DNA of 64,000 nt from positions 1,448,747 through 1,512,746 of the forward strand of contig OZ025885.1 in NCBI GenBank assembly GCA_964019415.1, read 5' to 3'. This document shows, piece after piece, positions 1 to 64,000 of the stretch. Each line of letters starts with the position of its first letter. The stretch's first letter is position 1. Origin of the DNA: Ianthella basta. Lineage: Eukaryota > Porifera > Demospongiae > Verongiida > Ianthellidae. The translations under genes were made by a program, and so were the position numbers. The notes below the pieces were generated by a model. The model searched no databases, was not told the origin of the DNA, and saw only the letters and a program-made list of their open reading frames with translations.

Positions 1-24969
<24,969 letters not shown>

Positions 24970-25092
24970 TTCCGTCACTAGCTATACATGTAGCTATATA
25001 GACGAAAGTATTCGTACACCACGCCCTCTCGTATCATGTGACGACTTCGGCCCCGCCCACGTCATTATGGAGCCACGCCCACAGGCGCAAGC
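24970..25092. promoter_or_regulatory. Bidirectional promoter, module A
   Basis: Only 123 bp separate the start codon of gene A (minus) from that of the plus-strand partner. I see TCATGTGAC (E-box/bHLH-ZIP type) at 25034, CCCCGCCCACGTCAT (GC box joined to a CRE-like half site) at 25051-25065 and CCACGCCC at 25073. There is no clear TATA box. This composition suits a CpG-type divergent promoter driving both genes. Factor binding is inference. Confidence 0.6.
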
Positions 25093-25695
25093 ATGAAGGA
25101 CTACAAGGGAGCTCTTCTTGTCCTTTTGTCTCTGTTGAGTTTTGTGCGGGCTCAGCAATGTAACGGAACTCTTGCCATCACGGTAGATAACCAGAATGGG
25201 GCAGATACTGAAGGGTGCATTACTGGAACGGAAGCATGTCAAAGCTTGGATTTTGCCCTGGAAGGCCTCGCCAACAGTTCTTGCTCCAGTCTGTCTCTGA
25301 CTCTAATGTCCAGCGAGCGTCAATATGAACTAAGTTACAAGGAGGTGAACCTAGTTGGATCCGTCGTCTTCCGCAGCGCCGGCGGGAGAGCTTTCGTCAA
25401 CTGAACTGCGCCTGGGTACGATGTTAATGCGGAGGGCACGATCTCCAGCGACAACGTTACGGCTATACTGCGAATTACGGACGGAGAGGACACCCTGCTG
25501 GAAGGAATTGACTTCTACGGTTGTGGAGGACCCATCCGTTTTCAGCACGTACCTAGATTAACCATTCGGTCCTGTTCTTTTAGGTCACCTGGTACACAAC
25601 GTCTCTTCCCACTGGCGGAGCTGTGCTGCATTATTGCACCCATTGTTTCCATTGCTATTATATTTATTGTGGTATTAAATGGGCACTGGGTTTAA
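25093..25695 (+). pseudogene. Secreted/membrane ectodomain protein, nonsense-truncated copy
   Basis: This is the partner of gene A, about 99% identical to the intact 200-codon ORF at 49780-50382. A single C-to-A change at 25404 turns the Cys codon of an N-C-T glycosylation sequon into TGA (25402-25404), leaving 103 codons. The frame stays open after the stop to the matching terminator at 25693-25695. The signal peptide (residues 1-20, KGALLVLLSLLSF core) remains. Either the copy is dead or it makes a short secreted fragment. A sequencing error is possible but would need a single wrong base. Confidence 0.7.
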
Positions 25696-26333
25696 GCTAC
25701 TGTAGGTAGTGTGTGTATGGGTTGTACAAGTTCTTGCACAAATCAGTGGACCTTGGGTGTGAGAGGCTTGAGGGTGGTCTTGTACCCAGACCTATCTCTG
25801 CCGTTGTGCCAAAAAAATGGCGGCACTAAGGTGGATATTGGTTTGAGTACAAGACTGGACTGAGGGATATCCTGACTTGCATGTATGTAACTGTCTTACA
25901 CTTCTGTGAATGTGGGTGTGTGCGTATGTGTATGGAACACGTGTGGAATTAGCAATAGTGGAAGCCAAAGACTGCATCTAGTGCCTCTTGAGGCCATCCC
26001 AATCCTTGCTCCTACTGACTGCCAGTACAGTGGCTACAAGTGACTAAGTGCCTTATATATTTATCAGCCCAACTGTAGGTTGGTAGGTTTGCACACAATT
26101 CAATACTAATTATGTGTTTCAACAACAATAAGACTTAGTACAACTGAGGAAATGTGTATATGCAAGTGTGTAAGAATGATATTAGACTATTCCACACTGC
26201 CCTCTTTTGTGTGGGCGAGCACAGTGTGATGCGTCACTCAATCATTACAGCCTACTTTTCATTTCTCACACACACACACACACATACACACACGCACGCA
26301 TGCACACACATACAATACAATACGCTCACACAT

Positions 26334-26423
<90 letters not shown>

Positions 26424-26857
26424 TATGCGCACACACAGCATGCATGTACACATGTACCACAGTACATGTACAGTCCACTTCAGCTCTGTGTGTGCATATG
26501 TATATACTCTACTCTGTCATCCCAAGATGTGCAGAAAAATGTTTATATCTTTTACTCCCACTAAGGTGACAACGAAGGGGCTAGCAGGCTAGACTATATA
26601 CCCAAGCCCATACTGTGAATAGTCAGTAATAAAGTATATGTTAAATATGTATAAATTACAGTATAGGGGTAGAGCTGTGTTGTAAAAGTGTTTAAAACAC
26701 TGCAAATCATGATATGTTATTAAGATAATTTAGTTGAATAAATGACAGCAAGTTATGTATATACTGTACACACCATTAAATGATGTGTGAATGATAGCTG
26801 AAAAGCCACACAATAGAGTTAAAATTAACAATACGTGTTACCATAGCAATAGAGTAA
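25696..26857. other. Intergenic DNA between partner gene A and gene B
   Basis: This separates the plus-strand pseudogene from the stop codon of gene B, so the genes converge here. It holds a 75-bp inverted-repeat insert (25779-25853), a CA repeat (about 26268-26420) and a plus-strand AATAAA at 26628-26633. I found no other gene. The matching interval before gene C is 50383-51514. Confidence 0.65.
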
Positions 26858-49656
<22,799 letters not shown>

Positions 49657-49779
49657 TTCCGTCACTAGCTATACATGTAGCTATATAGACGAAAGTATTC
49701 GTACACCACGCCCTCTCGTATCATGTGACGACTTCGGCCCCGCCCACGTCATTATGGGGCCACGCCCACAGGCGCAAGC
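49657..49779. promoter_or_regulatory. Bidirectional promoter, module B
   Basis: This has the same 123-bp length and the same motif order as module A (E-box TCATGTGAC, GC box joined to a CRE-like site, second CCACGCCC), with one base change seen (GGGGCC here, GGAGCC in A). Conservation of spacing across two copies supports a shared promoter, but the copies are recent, so conservation alone is weak evidence. Confidence 0.62.
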
Positions 49780-50382
49780 ATGAAGGACTACAAGGGAGCT
49801 CTTCTTGTCCTTTTGTCTCTGTTGAGTTTTGTGCGGGCTCAGCAATGTAACGGAACTCTTGCCATCACGGTAGATAACCAGAATGGGGCAGATACTGAAG
49901 GGTGCATTACTGGAACGGAAGCATGTCAAAGCTTGGATTTTGCCCTGGAAGGCCTCGCCAACAGTTCTTGCTCCAGTCTGTCTCTGACTCTAATGTCCAG
50001 CGAGCGTCAATATGAACTAAGTTACAAGGAGGTGAACCTAGTTGGATCCGTCGTCTTCCGCAGCGCCGGCGGGAGAGCTTTCGTCAACTGCACTGCGCCT
50101 GGGTACGATGTTAATGCGGAGGACACGATCTCCAGCGACAACGTTACGGCTATACTGCGAATTACGGACGGAGAGGACACCCTGCTGGAAGGAATTGACT
50201 TCTACGGTTGTGGAGGACCCATCCGTTTTCAGCACGTACCTAGATTAACCATTCGGTCCTGTTCTTTTAGGTCACCTGGTGCACAACGTCTCTTCCCACT
50301 GGCGGAGCTGTGCTGCATTATTGCACCCATTGTTTCCATTGCTATTATATTTATTGTGGTATTAAATGGGCACTGGGTTTAA
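49780..50382 (+). CDS. Small secreted or single-pass membrane protein, 200 aa, intact
   Basis: Single open frame from ATG 49780 to TAA 50382. Residues 1-20 form a signal peptide (Lys at position 2, hydrophobic core LLVLLSLLSF, likely cleavage after VRA). The mature part has Cys residues and N-x-S/T sequons (N-G-T at 24-26, N-S-S, N-C-T, N-V-T) and the repeating pattern of short beta strands seen in right-handed beta-helix ectodomains (DNQNGADTEGCITG, then LLEGIDFYGCGG). A hydrophobic stretch near the end (IIAPIVSIAIIFIVV) could be a membrane anchor. It may also be the first exon of a longer gene, because AG/GTCACC near 50270 could be a donor. I do not recognise a named family; the sponge-like character is by impression. 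It is head-to-head with gene B. Confidence 0.65.
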   Translation: MKDYKGALLVLLSLLSFVRAQQCNGTLAITVDNQNGADTEGCITGTEACQSLDFALEGLANSSCSSLSLTLMSSERQYELSYKEVNLVGSVVFRSAGGRAFVNCTAPGYDVNAEDTISSDNVTAILRITDGEDTLLEGIDFYGCGGPIRFQHVPRLTIRSCSFRSPGAQRLFPLAELCCIIAPIVSIAIIFIVVLNGHWV

Positions 50383-51023
50383 GCTACTGTAGGTAGTGTG
50401 TGTATGGGTTGTACAAGTTCTTGCACAAATCAGTGGGCCTTGGGTGTGAGAGGCTTGAGGGTGGTCTTGTACCCAGACCCATCTCTGCCGTTGTGCCAAA
50501 AAAAATGGCGGCACTAAGGTGGATATTGGTCTGAGTACAAGACTGGACTGAGGGATATCCTGACTTGCATGTATGTAACTGTCTTACACTTCTGTGAATG
50601 TGGGTGTGTGCGTATGTGTATGGAACATGTGTGGAATTAGCAATAGTGGAAGCCAAAGACTGCATCTAGTGCCTCTTGAGGCCATCCCAATCCTTGCTCC
50701 TACTGACTGCTAGTACAGTGGCTACAAGTGACTAAGTGCCTTATATATTTATCAGCCCGACTGTAGGTTGGTAGGTTTGCACACAATTCAATACTAATTA
50801 TGTGTTTCAACAACAATAAGACTTAGTACAACTGAGGAAATGTGTATATGCAAGTGTGTAAGAATGATATTAGACTATTCCACACTGCCCTCTTTTGTGT
50901 GGACGAGCACAGTGTGATGCGTCACTCAATCATTACAGCCTACTTTTCATTTCTCACACACACACACACACACATACACACACGCACGCATGCACACACA
51001 TACAATACAATACGCTCACACAT

Positions 51024-51093
<70 letters not shown>

Positions 51094-51514
51094 TATGCGC
51101 ACACACAGCATGCATGTACACATGTACCACAGTACATGTACAGTCCACTTCAGCTCTGTGTGTGCATATGTATATACTCTACTCTGTCATCCCAAGATGT
51201 GCAGAAAAATGTTTATATCTTTTACTCCCACTAAGGTGACAACGAAGGGGCTAGCAGGCTAGACTATATACCCAAGCCCATACTGTGAATAGTCAGTAAT
51301 AAAGTATATGTTAAATATGTATAAATTACAGTAAAGGGGTAGAGCTGTGTTGTAAAAGTGTTTAAAACACTGCAAATCATGATAATTTAGTTGAATAAAT
51401 GACAGCAAGTTATGTATATACTGTACACACCATTAAATGATGTGAGAATGATAGCTGAAAAGCCACACAATAGAGTTAAAATTAACAATACACGTTACCA
51501 TAGCAACAGAGTAA
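50383..51514. other. Intergenic DNA between partner gene B and gene C
   Basis: This is nearly identical to 25696-26857. It holds an inverted-repeat insert (50466-50541; arms CTTGTACCCAGACC and GGTCTGAGTACAAG), a CA repeat (about 50957-51091) that is shorter than its counterpart, and AATAAA-type signals. No further gene was seen. Confidence 0.65.
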
Positions 51515-63876
<12,362 letters not shown>

Positions 63877-64000
63877 CTACAGAAGGACAGCAGGTGGTAG
63901 GCAGGGCATGGAGAGGGAGGGGTGCAGCAGAGACAGCAGTCACATGACAACAGGCTTGGGGCCTACCACTGGGTGGAGCATTCACACACTTATCTTCTCC

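Overview
The window looks like nuclear DNA of an early-branching animal. The protein-coding sequence is cut by about 42 short introns, the introns are full of CA/TG microsatellites, purine-rich minisatellites and small inverted-repeat transposons, and there are no operons or prokaryotic signals. A sponge (Porifera) is my best guess, because the small plus-strand secreted protein has the style of sponge beta-helix-like ectodomain proteins. That placement is an inference.

The window is a tandem array of one module, seen almost three times. Each module is a large ABC transporter gene of the ABCA class (ABCA3-like full transporter: TMD1-NBD1-TMD2-NBD2) on the minus strand. Its start codon lies 123 bp from that of a small secreted-protein gene on the plus strand. 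Gene A spans 24969 down past position 1 and lacks only its last exons. Gene B is complete (49656 to 26858); I resolved it by hand into 43 exons whose lengths sum to 5550 nt, exactly 1850 codons including the stop. Gene C runs from exon 18 (63876) to its stop codon (51515), and its 5' half lies beyond the window. The plus-strand partner is intact beside gene B (49780-50382) and broken by a nonsense change beside gene A (25093-25695).

The copies have a layered history. B and C are nearly identical where both are visible and share insertions that A lacks. Exons 1-4 of B, the shared promoter and the intergenic DNA are instead nearly identical to the A side. The simplest model is an unequal crossover in intron 4, making B a hybrid of an A-like 5' end and a C-like remainder. 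Between A and B, the exons of the two large extracellular loops (exons 6-8 and 25) are much more divergent than the neighbouring introns, while the ATPase domains are almost unchanged. This points to diversification of the extracellular face of the pump.

The introns carry lineage-specific insertions. Gene A has a decayed LTR (Ty3/gypsy-type) element with two 213-bp LTRs (6960-9284), an element with a broken Cys-rich ORF (about 18261-20187), a terminal-inverted-repeat element (5099-6048) and an insert with promoter-like sequence (about 12306-13100). Gene B has a foldback element (39568-40402) and an unrecognised insert (about 45299-45931). Several MITE-like families and foldbacks recur at matching sites between copies. 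I see no rRNA, tRNA or CRISPR.
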